From NCBI RefSeq assembly GCF_004152865.1, contig NZ_SEOO01000006.1, positions 1 to 64,000 on the forward strand: DNA of 64,000 nt, in the 5' to 3' direction. A program made the position numbers and the translations under genes. The stretch comes from Sphingobium cupriresistens (lineage in GTDB: Bacteria > Pseudomonadota > Alphaproteobacteria > Sphingomonadales > Sphingomonadaceae). The notes under the pieces are model-generated. The model had not been told where the DNA came from, did no database searches, and saw nothing but the letters and a program-made list of their open reading frames with translations. This document shows, one piece after another, positions 37,078-46,696 of this stretch (position 1 is its first letter; every line of letters begins with the position of its first letter).

Positions 37078-38709
37078 ATGACGCGGTATATTTTCATCAC
37101 CGGCGGCGTGGTCTCCTCGCTTGGCAAGGGCCTGATGGCCGCTTCGCTTGCAGCGCTGCTGCAGGCGCGAGGTTTCCGTGTGCGAATCCGAAAATTCGAC
37201 CCCTATCTCAACGTCGATCCGGGCACGATGAGCCCGTATCAGCATGGCGAAGTCTATGTGACCGACGACGGGGCGGAAACCGACCTGGACCTTGGCCATT
37301 ATGAGCGCTTTACCGGCGTTTCCGCGCGCCAGAGCGACAATGTGACGCAGGGCCGCGTGTACCAGACGATCATCCAGCGCGAGCGGCGCGGCGATTATCT
37401 GGGCGCGACGGTGCAGGTCATTCCGCACGTGACCGACGAGATCAAGGCGTTCGCGCTGGCCGACACCGACGATATCGATTTCGTGCTGTGCGAGATTGGC
37501 GGCACGGTGGGCGACATCGAATCGCTGCCCTTCATGGAAGCGATTCGCCAGCTCCATAACGACTTGGATCGCGGCCAGTCGATCTTCGTTCATGTGACGC
37601 TGGTGCCGTACATTGCGGCCGCGGGCGAGTTGAAAACCAAGCCGACCCAGCGCAGCGTGCGCGACCTGACCTCGCTGGGCATCCAGCCCGACATATTGCT
37701 GTGCCGCTGCGAGCATCCGCTGCCCGACAGCGAGCGCCAGAAGATTGCGCTGTTCTGCAACGTGCGTCCCGAAGCGGTCATTCCCGCGCTCGACGCCAGC
37801 AGCATCTACGCCGTGCCGCATCAATATCATGCCGAAGGGCTGGACGCGGAAGTGCTGCGCGCCTTTGGCATCAAGGATGCGCCCACGCCCCAGATGGCCC
37901 GCTGGGACGACATCATGGATCGCCAGCAGAACCCCGAAGGCGAAGTGACGATCGGCGTGGTTGGCAAATATGTCGGCCTGCTAGACGCCTATAAGTCGCT
38001 CTATGAAGCGCTCAACCATGGCGGCCTGGCCAACCGGGTGAAGGTGAAGGTCAAGTGGATCGACGCTGAACTGTTCGAGAAGGGCGACGACATCGTCGCG
38101 AGCCTGGAGCCGATGCACGGCATCCTGGTGCCGGGCGGCTTTGGCGTGCGCGGGTCGGAAGGCAAGATCGCCAGCGTCAAATTCGCGCGCGAACGCAATG
38201 TGCCCTTCTTCGGCATTTGCCTGGGGATGCAGATGGCCTGCATAGAGGGAGCGCGGAACACCGCGGGCATTGCGGCGGCCTCCACTACCGAATTTGGCGA
38301 TACATCCGAGCCGGTCGTCGGCCTCATCACCGAATGGATGAGCACCGAAGGCCTGCAGAAGCGCACCGCCGACACCGACCTGGGCGGCACGATGCGGCTG
38401 GGCGCCTATCCGGCTAAGCTGACCGGCAATAGCGTTGTGGCGGGCATATACGGCGCCAACGACATTAGCGAGCGGCACCGGCATCGCTATGAGGTCAATG
38501 CCGGCTATCGCGAACCGTTGGAAAAGGGCGGCCTGATCTTTTCCGGCATGTCGCCCGACGGCACGCTGCCCGAAATCGTCGAGCGGCCCGACCATCCCTG
38601 GTTCGTGGGCGTGCAGTTCCACCCGGAATTGAAGTCCAAGCCGTTCGACCCGCATCCCCTCTTCGCCAGCTTCATCGAAGCGGCGGTCAAGCAGAGCCGG
38701 TTGGTGTAA
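37078..38709 (+). CDS. pyrG: CTP synthase
   Basis: Aminates UTP to CTP using glutamine. 543 residues: the N-terminal synthase domain starts [20 protein letters not shown] and contains [20 protein letters not shown]. The C-terminal class I glutamine amidotransferase has the nucleophilic cysteine in [11 protein letters not shown] and the His/Glu pair in [13 protein letters not shown]. Standard length and order. Confidence 0.97.
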   Translation: MTRYIFITGGVVSSLGKGLMAASLAALLQARGFRVRIRKFDPYLNVDPGTMSPYQHGEVYVTDDGAETDLDLGHYERFTGVSARQSDNVTQGRVYQTIIQRERRGDYLGATVQVIPHVTDEIKAFALADTDDIDFVLCEIGGTVGDIESLPFMEAIRQLHNDLDRGQSIFVHVTLVPYIAAAGELKTKPTQRSVRDLTSLGIQPDILLCRCEHPLPDSERQKIALFCNVRPEAVIPALDASSIYAVPHQYHAEGLDAEVLRAFGIKDAPTPQMARWDDIMDRQQNPEGEVTIGVVGKYVGLLDAYKSLYEALNHGGLANRVKVKVKWIDAELFEKGDDIVASLEPMHGILVPGGFGVRGSEGKIASVKFARERNVPFFGICLGMQMACIEGARNTAGIAAASTTEFGDTSEPVVGLITEWMSTEGLQKRTADTDLGGTMRLGAYPAKLTGNSVVAGIYGANDISERHRHRYEVNAGYREPLEKGGLIFSGMSPDGTLPEIVERPDHPWFVGVQFHPELKSKPFDPHPLFASFIEAAVKQSRLV

Positions 38710-38800
38710 ACAAAGGCGGGGCCGGAGTGGCGTCGGATACGGAAATCTTCATCCTGTTCACCCCCATCAAGTGACGGGATGGACTATCAAATGGTCCAAA

Positions 38801-39937
38801 TCAAAATGCCGCCGGCGTCAGTTTCAGCATCCGGCCCTGCGATCCGTCGCCGCCATCCTCCAGCAGCCAGAGCGCGCCATCAGGCCCTTGCTCCACCTCG
38901 CGGATGCGGGCGCCCATATCCCACTGGTCGGCCTTTTGCGCCTTGTCGCCGTCCAGCTTCACCCGGACCAGGCTCTGGCTCGACAGGCCGCCGATGAACA
39001 GCGATCCCTGCCATTGCGGGAAGAGGTCGCCCGAATAATAGAGCAGGCCGCCGGGCGAGATAACGGGGTTCCAACTGACTTTCGGGGCTTCATACCCGTC
39101 GCCCGGCGCATGGTCGGGAATGTCGCGGCCGTCATAATGGCTGCCGTTCGACGCCTTGGGATAGCCATAGTTGAGGCCGGGCTTTATGAGGTTCACTTCG
39201 TCGCCGCCCTTCGGCCCCATTTCCTGTTCCCACAAGCGGCCGTCCTTGTCGAAGGCGAGGCCCAGCAGGTTGCGATGGCCGTAGGACCAGATGGCCGGGT
39301 TGAAGCCCTGGGCCGCGAGGGGATTATTCGCCGCGGGCGTGCCGTCGAGGTTCAGGCGCAGGACTTTGCCCAGCGTTGCCTTGGGGTCTTGCGCGGGATC
39401 GAATTTCTGCCGCTCGCCATTGGTGAAGAAAAGATATTTTCCGTCCGGCGAGAAAGCGATGCGGCCGGAATAGTGGCCGTTGCCATCGACATAGGGGCTG
39501 GCACGGAAGAGGACGGTTACGCCGTCCAGCTTCGTCGCGCCGTCGCTGGCTTGCGCGAAAATGCCCTTCGCCAGCGCCACGCCCTTCACCCCGTCGCGCT
39601 CTTCGGAGAAGCTGAAATAAACAGCCTTGTCTTTGGCGAAGGTCGGTGAGGGCGCTACGTCCATCAATGCGCCTTGGCCTGCGCTGTCCACTTTAGGGAT
39701 GCCAGCGATCGGGATTTTGGTGCCGTTCTTGGGATCGAACAGGATCATCTCGCCCTTCTTCTCCGTCACCAGGGCGCGGCCGTCGGGCAGGAAGGTCATG
39801 GCCCAGGGCGAATCGAAATCGGCGATGACGGAGGTCCTGAAGGGCTTGTCCGCCGTGGCGGTCGTCTGGCTGTTGGCCCCTTCGCCCGAACAGGCGATCA
39901 GGATGAGGGGAAGGGCGAAGGCGATCGGGTGGCGCAT
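38801..39937 (-). CDS. PQQ-dependent aldose sugar dehydrogenase-like lipoprotein
   Basis: 378 residues. The lipobox LILIAC has its cysteine at residue 16. The soluble-glucose/aldose-dehydrogenase beta-propeller follows: DFDSPWAMTFLPDGRALVTE, VAPSPTFAKDKAVYFSFSE, GRIAFSPDGKYLFFTNGE, GHRNLLGLAFDKDGRLWEQE and GLLYYSGDLFP. Probably oxidises aldoses in the periplasm or at the outer membrane, using PQQ as cofactor. No pqq biosynthetic genes lie in the window, so the cofactor source is unknown. Confidence 0.88.
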   Translation of the reverse strand: MRHPIAFALPLILIACSGEGANSQTTATADKPFRTSVIADFDSPWAMTFLPDGRALVTEKKGEMILFDPKNGTKIPIAGIPKVDSAGQGALMDVAPSPTFAKDKAVYFSFSEERDGVKGVALAKGIFAQASDGATKLDGVTVLFRASPYVDGNGHYSGRIAFSPDGKYLFFTNGERQKFDPAQDPKATLGKVLRLNLDGTPAANNPLAAQGFNPAIWSYGHRNLLGLAFDKDGRLWEQEMGPKGGDEVNLIKPGLNYGYPKASNGSHYDGRDIPDHAPGDGYEAPKVSWNPVISPGGLLYYSGDLFPQWQGSLFIGGLSSQSLVRVKLDGDKAQKADQWDMGARIREVEQGPDGALWLLEDGGDGSQGRMLKLTPAAF

Positions 39938-40072
39938 CAGTGTCTCCGGCGGTTCGGGCGGTCGAAGCGTGTATCTTGGCTGCTAGAATGAGCGACAACG
40001 AATAATGTTGCAGATTTCCCCTGCTACGCCTATATCGCTCTTGCTTCCTTACATCGTTACACATGTCAGGGT

Positions 40073-40091
40073 CGCAAGCGAAACGCTTGCG
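40073..40091 (+). promoter_or_regulatory. hairpin in the rimP-nusA leader
   Basis: CGCAAGCG and CGCTTGCG form a perfect 8-bp stem with an AAA loop, 54 bases upstream of the rimP start. No T run follows. It may be a leader structure affecting RNA stability, as nusA operons are often autoregulated; that role is inference. Confidence 0.4.
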
Positions 40092-40144
40092 GCGCTTCTA
40101 GGTCTGCGACATGGGGAAGCGCGCATAGAGTTTCTGGAGATTGC

Positions 40145-40669
40145 ATGGCGGACATCGCCCTATTGACTGCGCTGATCGAACCGGAGGTGAAGGCCCTGGG
40201 CTTCGATCTCGTGCGGATCAAGCTGTTCGGGTCGGGCGACGAGCATACGTTGCAGATCATGGCCGAAGACCCCAAGACCAAGCAATTGGTCATCGAGGAT
40301 TGCGCTGCCATTTCGCGTCGTATTTCCGACGTGATGGACGAGGCCGATCCGATCGAGGAAGCTTATCGGCTGGAAGTCAGCTCGCCGGGCATCGACCGGC
40401 CGTTGACCCGGTTGCACGACTTTATCGAATGGGCCGGCCATGAAGCCAAGATCACCGCGACGGAAATCGTCGATGGGCGCAAGAGTTTCCGTGGTGTCCT
40501 GAACGGGGTCGAAGGCGACAATATCCTGTTTACCGACGCGAAGAGTGGCGACGTCGTCATTCCTTTCGCGCTGGTCAGCGACGCGAAGCTGCTGCTGACC
40601 GACGCGCTCCTTTCTGCTACAATGCCGCTTTCCTCCGATGGGGCGGATGATTTTGAAACCGAAGAATAA
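40145..40669 (+). CDS. rimP: ribosome maturation factor RimP
   Basis: Assists 30S subunit maturation. 174 residues; LIEPEVKALGFDLVRIKLFG, LVIEDCAAISRRISDVMDE and EAYRLEVSSPGIDRPLTR are the conserved N-terminal part, and an SH3-like C-terminal domain follows. First gene of the rimP-nusA-ylxR-infB-rbfA cluster; the ATG is preceded by TGGAGA. Confidence 0.95.
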   Translation: MADIALLTALIEPEVKALGFDLVRIKLFGSGDEHTLQIMAEDPKTKQLVIEDCAAISRRISDVMDEADPIEEAYRLEVSSPGIDRPLTRLHDFIEWAGHEAKITATEIVDGRKSFRGVLNGVEGDNILFTDAKSGDVVIPFALVSDAKLLLTDALLSATMPLSSDGADDFETEE

Positions 40670-40683
40670 GGGTTCATAAAGCC

Positions 40684-42258
40684 ATGGCCAACGCCATTTC
40701 CGCCAATCGGGCCGAACTGATCGCGATCGCCAACAGCGTCGCATCCGAAAAGATGATCGACAAGGCGATCGTCATCGAAGCGATGGAAGACGCGATCCAG
40801 CGCGCCGCCCGCGCGCGCTATGGCGCCGAAAACGACATCCGTGCCAAGCTGGACCCGGAAACCGGCGACCTGCGCCTGTGGCGCGTCGTCGAGGTGGTCG
40901 AACTGGTCGAGGATTATTTCAAGCAGGTCGATTTGAAGGCCGGGCAAAAGCTGAAAAAGGATGCCGTGATCGGCGACTTCATCGTCGATCCGCTGCCCGC
41001 GATCGACCTGGGCCGCATCGACGCCCAGTCGGCCAAGCAGGTTATCTTCCAGAAGGTCCGCGACGCCGAGCGTGAGCGCCAGCATGAAGAGTTCAAGGAC
41101 CGCGTGGGTGAGATCATCACCGGCGTCGTCAAGTCGGTCGAATTCGGCCATGTCGTCGTCAATCTGGGCCGCGCCGAAGGCGTGATCCGCCGTGACCAGC
41201 AGATTCCGCGCGAAGTCGTTCGCGTCGGCGATCGCATCCGTTCGGTCGTGCTGAACGTGCGCCGCGAAAATCGCGGGCCGCAGATTTTCCTGAGCCGCGC
41301 GCATCCTGAATTCATGAAGAAGCTGTTCGCGCAGGAAGTGCCGGAAATCTACGACGGCGTCATCACCATCATGGCCGCCGCCCGCGATCCGGGCAGCCGC
41401 GCCAAGATCGGCGTCATCAGCCGCGATTCGAGCATCGACCCGGTCGGCGCCTGCGTCGGCATGAAGGGCAGCCGCGTGCAGGCCGTCGTGCAGGAAATGC
41501 AGGGCGAAAAGATCGACATCATCCCCTGGTCGGAAGATACCGCGACCTTCGTCGTCAATGCGTTGCAGCCGGCCCAGGTCAGCCGCGTCGTCATCGATGA
41601 AGAAGAAGAGCGTATCGAAGTCGTCGTCCCCGACGATCAGTTGTCGCTCGCCATCGGCCGTCGCGGCCAGAATGTCCGCCTCGCCAGCCAGCTGACCGGC
41701 AAGGCGATCGACATCATGACCGAAGCCGACGCCAGCGAGAAGCGCCAGAAGGAATTCGTCAGCCGCTCCGAACTGTTCCAGAACGAACTGGACGTGGACG
41801 AGACGCTGTCGCAGTTGCTGGTCGCCGAAGGCTTTGGCGAGCTGGAAGAGGTCGCCTATGTCGAGATCGACGAACTGGCGGCGATCGAAGGCTTTGACGA
41901 CGAGCTGGCCGCCGAGTTGCAGAACCGCGCGCTTGAAGCGCTGGAGCGCCGCGAGGCCGCTGCCCGCGAGGAACGCACCAATCTGGGCGTCGAGGACGCG
42001 CTGGCCGAGATGCCGCATCTGACCGAAGCCATGCTGGTCACGCTGGGCAAGGCGGGCGTCAAGACGCTCGACGACCTGGCCGACCTGGCCACCGACGAAC
42101 TGGTGCAGAAGAAGCGCGTCGACCAGCGTCGCCGCAAATCGGATAGCGGCGCCGAGGACAAGGGCGGCATATTGGCGGCCTATGGCCTGTCGGACGAGCA
42201 GGGCAATGAGATCATCATGGCCGCCCGCGCCCATTGGTTCGAAGACGAGGAAGCCTGA
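40684..42258 (+). CDS. nusA: transcription termination/antitermination factor NusA
   Basis: RNA polymerase-binding elongation factor. 524 residues: the N-terminal RNAP-binding domain, S1 domain near residues 135-200 (DRVGEIITGVVKSVEFGHVV), then two KH domains (VGACVGMKGSRVQAVVQEM and LSLAIGRRGQNVRLASQLTG). C-terminal helix-hairpin-helix repeats follow (EIDELAAIEGFDDELAAELQ and LGKAGVKTLDDLADLATDEL). Lies 14 bases after rimP. Confidence 0.97.
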   Translation: MANAISANRAELIAIANSVASEKMIDKAIVIEAMEDAIQRAARARYGAENDIRAKLDPETGDLRLWRVVEVVELVEDYFKQVDLKAGQKLKKDAVIGDFIVDPLPAIDLGRIDAQSAKQVIFQKVRDAERERQHEEFKDRVGEIITGVVKSVEFGHVVVNLGRAEGVIRRDQQIPREVVRVGDRIRSVVLNVRRENRGPQIFLSRAHPEFMKKLFAQEVPEIYDGVITIMAAARDPGSRAKIGVISRDSSIDPVGACVGMKGSRVQAVVQEMQGEKIDIIPWSEDTATFVVNALQPAQVSRVVIDEEEERIEVVVPDDQLSLAIGRRGQNVRLASQLTGKAIDIMTEADASEKRQKEFVSRSELFQNELDVDETLSQLLVAEGFGELEEVAYVEIDELAAIEGFDDELAAELQNRALEALERREAAAREERTNLGVEDALAEMPHLTEAMLVTLGKAGVKTLDDLADLATDELVQKKRVDQRRRKSDSGAEDKGGILAAYGLSDEQGNEIIMAARAHWFEDEEA

Positions 42259-42388
42259 GCCTTCATGTCTTTTATCGACACCCGCCCGGCCGGCCACGCG
42301 ATCATCGCCGACGCCACCCGGTCGCTCATTGAGCGGCCGGAAGGGCCGGCGGCTGTCCGTTCCGCTTCTCTAGCAAGGGAGGACGCCC

Positions 42389-42478
42389 ATGTTGCGGACA
42401 CTCCCCGATGAGAGAATAGCGCTTCTCGACAGCGTCGGACTTGCCCTTTCATCCGTTTTGGCGGAGGGGCGCGCATGA
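42389..42478 (+). CDS. possible 29-codon leader ORF coupled to ylxR
   Basis: A short ORF starting MLRTLPDERIALLDSV with a good AAGGGAGG ribosome-binding sequence 6 bases before the ATG. Its TGA overlaps the ATG of the next gene (ATGA), the usual sign of translational coupling. Could be a leader peptide, a remnant of a longer N-terminus lost by frameshift, or chance. The rest of the 216-base gap after nusA contains no better gene; a 48-codon frame at 42266 lacks support. Confidence 0.3.
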   Translation: MLRTLPDERIALLDSVGLALSSVLAEGRA

Positions 42479-43137
42479 CCGAACGCAAATGCATATTGAG
42501 CGGCGACCGCGCCGACCCCGAAACGCTGGTGCGCCTGGCGGTGGGGCCGGAGGGGCAGGTGCTGCCCGACATCCGCGCCAAGGCGCCGGGTCGGGGCGCA
42601 TGGATCGGCGTATCGCGCGCCGAACTGGAAACCGCGCTGGCCAAGGGCAAGCTCAAAGGCGCGCTGGCCCGCGCGTTTAAGGATAGCGATCTCCAGATTC
42701 CCGACGACCTGCCGGCCATGATCGAATCCGGGCTGCGCAAGACGCTGCTCGACCGGCTGGGGCTGGAAGCGCGCGCGTCGATGCTGCTGACGGGTTCGGA
42801 AAAGATTGACGTCGCCTGCCGCAAGGGCCAGGTGCGGTTGCTTCTCCACGCCGCCGATGCGGCGGCCGATGGCAATCGCAAACTGGACCAGGCGCTGCGC
42901 GTCGGACAGGAAGCCGAAGGCACGGATTTGGCGGGCATCGTCTTGCCTGTGGACCGGGACGCCCTATCTATGGCAATGGGGCGCGACAATGTCGTCCATA
43001 TCGCGGTGACCGACTCGCGTGCGGCATCGCGTCTGCGCGGCGCCATCGGCCGCTTGGAAAGCTATCTGGGTTGCGCTAACGGGGCGCCTGTGCATGGGGA
43101 GCCTGACTCCGCCGATGTGCCAGGCGTGGTCGCTTAG
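42475..43137 (+). CDS. YlxR (DUF448) RNA-binding protein with C-terminal L7Ae-like domain
   Basis: 220 residues. The N-terminal DUF448 part starts MTERKCILSGDRADPETLVR and contains GRGAWIGVSRAELETA. The C-terminal 100 residues resemble ribosomal L7Ae-type proteins (DRLGLEARASMLLTGSEKID, GQVRLLLHAADAA). This two-domain form is typical of alphaproteobacteria, between nusA and infB. RNA binding is inferred from the family. Confidence 0.9.
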   Translation: MTERKCILSGDRADPETLVRLAVGPEGQVLPDIRAKAPGRGAWIGVSRAELETALAKGKLKGALARAFKDSDLQIPDDLPAMIESGLRKTLLDRLGLEARASMLLTGSEKIDVACRKGQVRLLLHAADAAADGNRKLDQALRVGQEAEGTDLAGIVLPVDRDALSMAMGRDNVVHIAVTDSRAASRLRGAIGRLESYLGCANGAPVHGEPDSADVPGVVA

Positions 43138-43218
43138 GTTAAATTCGGATGTGAATTTGTTAAGGGCGCCGACGGGCCTTTCCGGTCGGAGCGGAAGTGA
43201 AGGGTTAAGTTCAGTCGT

Positions 43219-45798
43219 ATGAGTGACAGCAAGGAAGACAAGCCGGTTCTGGGCCGCAAGCCACTGGGCATCAAGCGGACCGTGGAATCCGGCCAGGTGC
43301 AGCAGCAGTTCAGCCATGGCCGCAAAAATACGGTCGTGGTTGAAGTGAAGCGGCGCCGCGTCCTGGGCAAGCCGGGTGAGACGACCGGTGCAGCCCCTGC
43401 GGCTGCGCCCCAGGCCGACCCGGCGCCGGCCGCGCCGCGCCCCGCCGCGCCCGCGCCGCAGCAGACCCGCGCGCCGCAGCCGGCGCCTGTGCGTCAGGCG
43501 CCGCCGCAAAGCCTGATGTCGCGTCAGGAATTGCAGGCCAAGCTGCTGCGCGAGGCCGAAGAAGCCCGCATGACCGCGCTGGAGGATGCGCGCCGTCGGG
43601 AGGACGCCGCACGCCTGGCCGCCATTGAGGAACAGAAGCGTCGCGCCGAGGAAAATCGCACCGTCGCCGAAACGGCCGATGCGCCGTCTGCGCCCGTCGA
43701 ACAGGCGACGCCGGAACCTGTCGCCGAAGTCGATGCGCCCGCGCCGCCGACTCAGGCGAATGCCGCGCCCGTCGAAGAGGAGCAGCCCGCTGCCAGCGCG
43801 GCAGCCGCCGCTCCGCCGCCCCCGCGCCGCTTTACTCCGGTGTCGCCGATCAAGCGCCCGGAGCCTGCCAAGCCGGAACGCGCGAAGAAGGGCGAGGATA
43901 ATCGTCGCCAGGCTGGCAAGCTGACCGTCACCAAGGCGCTGGCCGACGACGACAGCGCCCGCGCCCGCAGCCTCGCCGCGCTCAAGCGCGCGCGTGAAAA
44001 GGAGCGTCGCGCCCATTATGCGGGCGGCTCCAAGACCCGTGACAAGCAGGTCCGCGATGTCGTGGTCCCTGAAATCATCACCGTGCAGGAATTGGCCAAC
44101 CGCATGGCCGAAAAGGGCGCGGACCTGGTCAAGTCGCTGTTCAAGATGGGACAGGCGGTTACGCTCAACCAGCCGATCGATCAGGATACGGCGGAACTGC
44201 TGGTCGAAGAATTTGGCCACCGCATCCAGCGCGTGTCCGACGCCGACGTCGAAATCGGCATCGCCGGTGATGATGATGCACCTGAAACGCTGAAAGTCCG
44301 CGCGCCGGTCGTCACCATCATGGGCCATGTCGATCACGGCAAGACCTCGCTGCTCGACGCCTTGCGCGGGACCGACGTGGTCGCGGGCGAAAGCGGCGGC
44401 ATCACCCAGCATATCGGCGCTTATCAGGTGACGACCAAGGGTGGCGACGTCATCACCTTCCTCGACACGCCGGGCCATGAAGCCTTCTCGGAAATGCGCG
44501 CCCGCGGCGCCAACGTCACCGACATCGTCATCCTGGTGGTGGCGGCCGACGACGGGCTGATGCCGCAGACGATCGAGGCGATCAACCATACCAAGGCGGC
44601 CGGCGTGCCGATGATCGTGGCGATCAACAAGTGCGACAAGCCCGATGCGAACCCGCAAAAGGTGCGCGAGCGCCTGCTGAGCGAGGAGATCGTGGTCGAG
44701 GATATGGGCGGCGACGTGCAGGACGTGGAGGTTTCGGCGCTCAAGAAGACCGGCCTCGACCAACTGATCGAGAAGATCCTGCTCCAGGCCGAAGTCATGG
44801 AACTGACCGCCAACCCCGATCGCGCCGCCGAAGGCAATGTGATCGAGGCGCAACTCGACAAGGGCCGTGGCGCGGTCGCCACCGTGCTGGTGCGCAAGGG
44901 CACGCTCAAGGTCGGCGACACCTTCGTCATCGGCGCGGAAAGCGGCAAGGTTCGCGCGCTGATCAACGACAAGGGGCAGCAGGTGAAGTCGGCTGGTCCC
45001 TCAGCCCCGGTCGAGGTGCTGGGCCTGTCCGGCGTTCCCAAGGCGGGCGATCAGCTCACCGTCGTGGAGAATGAAGCGCGCGCCCGCGAAGTCGCGGCCT
45101 ATCGTCAGGAGCAGATCACGCTCAAGCGGACGGCGTCGGTGCCCACCAACTTCGAGAGCATGTTCTCTGCGCTCAACACCACCATGATCGAATATCCGGT
45201 CGTGATCCGGGGCGATGTGCAGGGTTCGGTCGAAGCGATCGTCACTGCGCTCAACCGTATTTCGACCGACGAGATCAAGGTGCGTATTCTCAGCTCCGGC
45301 GTGGGTGCGATCACCGAAAGCGACGTGACGCTGGCGGCCGCCAGCCGCGCGCCGCTGATCGGCTTCAACGTCCGTCCCAACGCCAAGGCGCGTCCGCTGG
45401 CCGTGCGTGAGAAAATCTCGCTGCGCTATTATGACGTGATCTACGACCTGCTTGAAGAAGTGCGTAACGAAATGGCGGGTCAACTCGCCCCCGAACGCAT
45501 CGAAACGATCGTGGGTCGGGCCGAAGTGCTGCAGGTGTTCCCGGCCGGCAAGAAGGACAAGGCGGCTGGTCTGCTCGTCCTGGACGGCATCATCCGCAAG
45601 GGGCTCAATGCGCGCCTTACCCGGTCGGACGTCATCGTGTCCAAGACGGTCATCCACTCGCTGCGCCGGTTCAAGGACGATGTGTCCGAAGTCCGCGCAG
45701 GCATGGAATGCGGCGCGGTCCTGCAGGATACCAACGACATCAAGCCCGGCGACACGCTGGAATTGTTCGAGGTCGAAGAACGTCAGCGTACGCTGTAA
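43219..45798 (+). CDS. infB: translation initiation factor IF-2
   Basis: GTPase that brings fMet-tRNA to the 30S subunit. 859 residues: a long Ala/Pro/Glu-rich N-terminal region with an IF2-associated start (GRKPLGIKRTVESGQVQQQF), then the IF2_N-like domain. The G domain carries GHVDHGKTSLLDALRG from residue 369, DTPGHEAF, and NKCDKPDANP. Domains II-IV follow with VIRGDVQGSVEAIVTAL. The sequence between ylxR and infB is 81 bases and lacks a strong ribosome-binding site. Confidence 0.97.
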   Translation: MSDSKEDKPVLGRKPLGIKRTVESGQVQQQFSHGRKNTVVVEVKRRRVLGKPGETTGAAPAAAPQADPAPAAPRPAAPAPQQTRAPQPAPVRQAPPQSLMSRQELQAKLLREAEEARMTALEDARRREDAARLAAIEEQKRRAEENRTVAETADAPSAPVEQATPEPVAEVDAPAPPTQANAAPVEEEQPAASAAAAAPPPPRRFTPVSPIKRPEPAKPERAKKGEDNRRQAGKLTVTKALADDDSARARSLAALKRAREKERRAHYAGGSKTRDKQVRDVVVPEIITVQELANRMAEKGADLVKSLFKMGQAVTLNQPIDQDTAELLVEEFGHRIQRVSDADVEIGIAGDDDAPETLKVRAPVVTIMGHVDHGKTSLLDALRGTDVVAGESGGITQHIGAYQVTTKGGDVITFLDTPGHEAFSEMRARGANVTDIVILVVAADDGLMPQTIEAINHTKAAGVPMIVAINKCDKPDANPQKVRERLLSEEIVVEDMGGDVQDVEVSALKKTGLDQLIEKILLQAEVMELTANPDRAAEGNVIEAQLDKGRGAVATVLVRKGTLKVGDTFVIGAESGKVRALINDKGQQVKSAGPSAPVEVLGLSGVPKAGDQLTVVENEARAREVAAYRQEQITLKRTASVPTNFESMFSALNTTMIEYPVVIRGDVQGSVEAIVTALNRISTDEIKVRILSSGVGAITESDVTLAAASRAPLIGFNVRPNAKARPLAVREKISLRYYDVIYDLLEEVRNEMAGQLAPERIETIVGRAEVLQVFPAGKKDKAAGLLVLDGIIRKGLNARLTRSDVIVSKTVIHSLRRFKDDVSEVRAGMECGAVLQDTNDIKPGDTLELFEVEERQRTL

Positions 45799-45815
45799 TA
45801 ACGGCAAATGCAAAA

Positions 45816-45977
45816 GCCCCTCCCTTTCGAGGGAGGGGTTGTGGTGGGTCGTGAGCAAAGCGCGCTTCGACGACCTGTCACAGCAGGTTGCTGGCGATTG
45901 CCAGCGATCGCATCCACCCCCGACCCTCTTATGAGGGTTACGTGCCCCTCCTAAGACTTGAAAAGGAGGGGGGAGAT
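45816..45977. repeat. inverted pair of GGGGAGGG-rich repeat units between infB and rbfA
   Basis: The left end has CCCCTCCC TTTCGA GGGAGGGG, a perfect 8-bp hairpin (45817-45838), followed by a GGTGGGTCG stretch. The right end is the imperfect mirror: CACCCCCGACCCTC, then TGCCCCTCCTAAGACTTGAA, then AAGGAGGGG. The two ends match as reverse complements over about 30 bases with gaps. This is the layout of a two-unit REP element or MITE. Its right end contributes the GGAGGGGGGAG that serves as the rbfA ribosome-binding site. Confidence 0.65.
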
Positions 45978-45984
45978 ATAGGCT

Positions 45985-46383
45985 ATGGCCCAACAACCCG
46001 AAGGCCCATCCGTCCGCCTGCTCCGTGTGGGCGAACAGGTGCGTCATATCCTTTCCGATATTCTCCAGCGCGGCGACGTGCATGACGACGTGCTGGCCAA
46101 GCATGTCGTGAGCGTGACCGAAGTGCGCATGTCGCCCGACCTGCGCCACGCCACCATCTTCATTAAGTCGCTGCTGGGGCAGGATGAGGACGCGGTGCTC
46201 AAGGCGTTACGCACCAATACCGCCTATATACAGCGCGCAGTCGCGAACCGCATGACGCTCAAATATGCCGCCAAGCTGAAATTCCTCGCGGACGACAGCT
46301 TTGATGAAGGCAGCCATATCGACAAGCTGCTGCGCCAGCCCAAGGTGGCGCAGGATCTGGTGAAGGACGAGGGCGAGGATTGA
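45985..46383 (+). CDS. rbfA: ribosome-binding factor A
   Basis: Needed for 16S 5'-end maturation and cold growth. 132 residues; [38 protein letters not shown] and [20 protein letters not shown] are the KH-fold motifs. Preceded by a repeat element that separates it from infB, so its expression level may differ from the upstream genes. Confidence 0.95.
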   Translation: MAQQPEGPSVRLLRVGEQVRHILSDILQRGDVHDDVLAKHVVSVTEVRMSPDLRHATIFIKSLLGQDEDAVLKALRTNTAYIQRAVANRMTLKYAAKLKFLADDSFDEGSHIDKLLRQPKVAQDLVKDEGED

Positions 46384-46414
46384 CTTGGCGCACGGTAAGA
46401 CGCATCTTACCGTC

Positions 46415-46696
46415 ATGAACGCCAAGACCACCCTGTCGGCCAAAGGCCAGGTCGTCATCCCCAAGGATGTGCGCGACAAACTCGGTCTTGCGCCGGGCCA
46501 GGTGCTGGATGTCGTCCTCATGGGCGGCGGCGTGCTGCTGAAACCCCAGCATAAAAAGTCCGGCCGCAGTTTTGAAGAGATCATGGCGCGCATCACGGCT
46601 CGGATCGATTACAAAGGGCCGCCCGTCAGCATAGAAGACATGAATCTGACCATCGCAGAGCATTGGGCTAAAAGCGGGGAGCAGGGCGACTGGTGA
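46415..46696 (+). CDS. AbrB/MazE-type antitoxin
   Basis: 93 residues. The N-terminal swapped-hairpin AbrB domain is clear: TTLSAKGQVVIPKDVRDKLG then PGQVLDVVLMGGGVLLKP. The C-terminal part probably wraps the toxin. It overlaps the PIN-toxin start by 4 bases (GTGA), the usual TA operon layout. The open frame runs upstream to a TTG at 46385; the ATG at 46415 matches the family start. Likely autorepresses its own promoter, inferred from the family. Confidence 0.9.
   Translation: MNAKTTLSAKGQVVIPKDVRDKLGLAPGQVLDVVLMGGGVLLKPQHKKSGRSFEEIMARITARIDYKGPPVSIEDMNLTIAEHWAKSGEQGDW

Noticed and set aside
42266..42412. 48-codon frame right after nusA
   Set aside because: No ribosome-binding site and no recognisable composition; it overlaps the better supported 29-codon frame.
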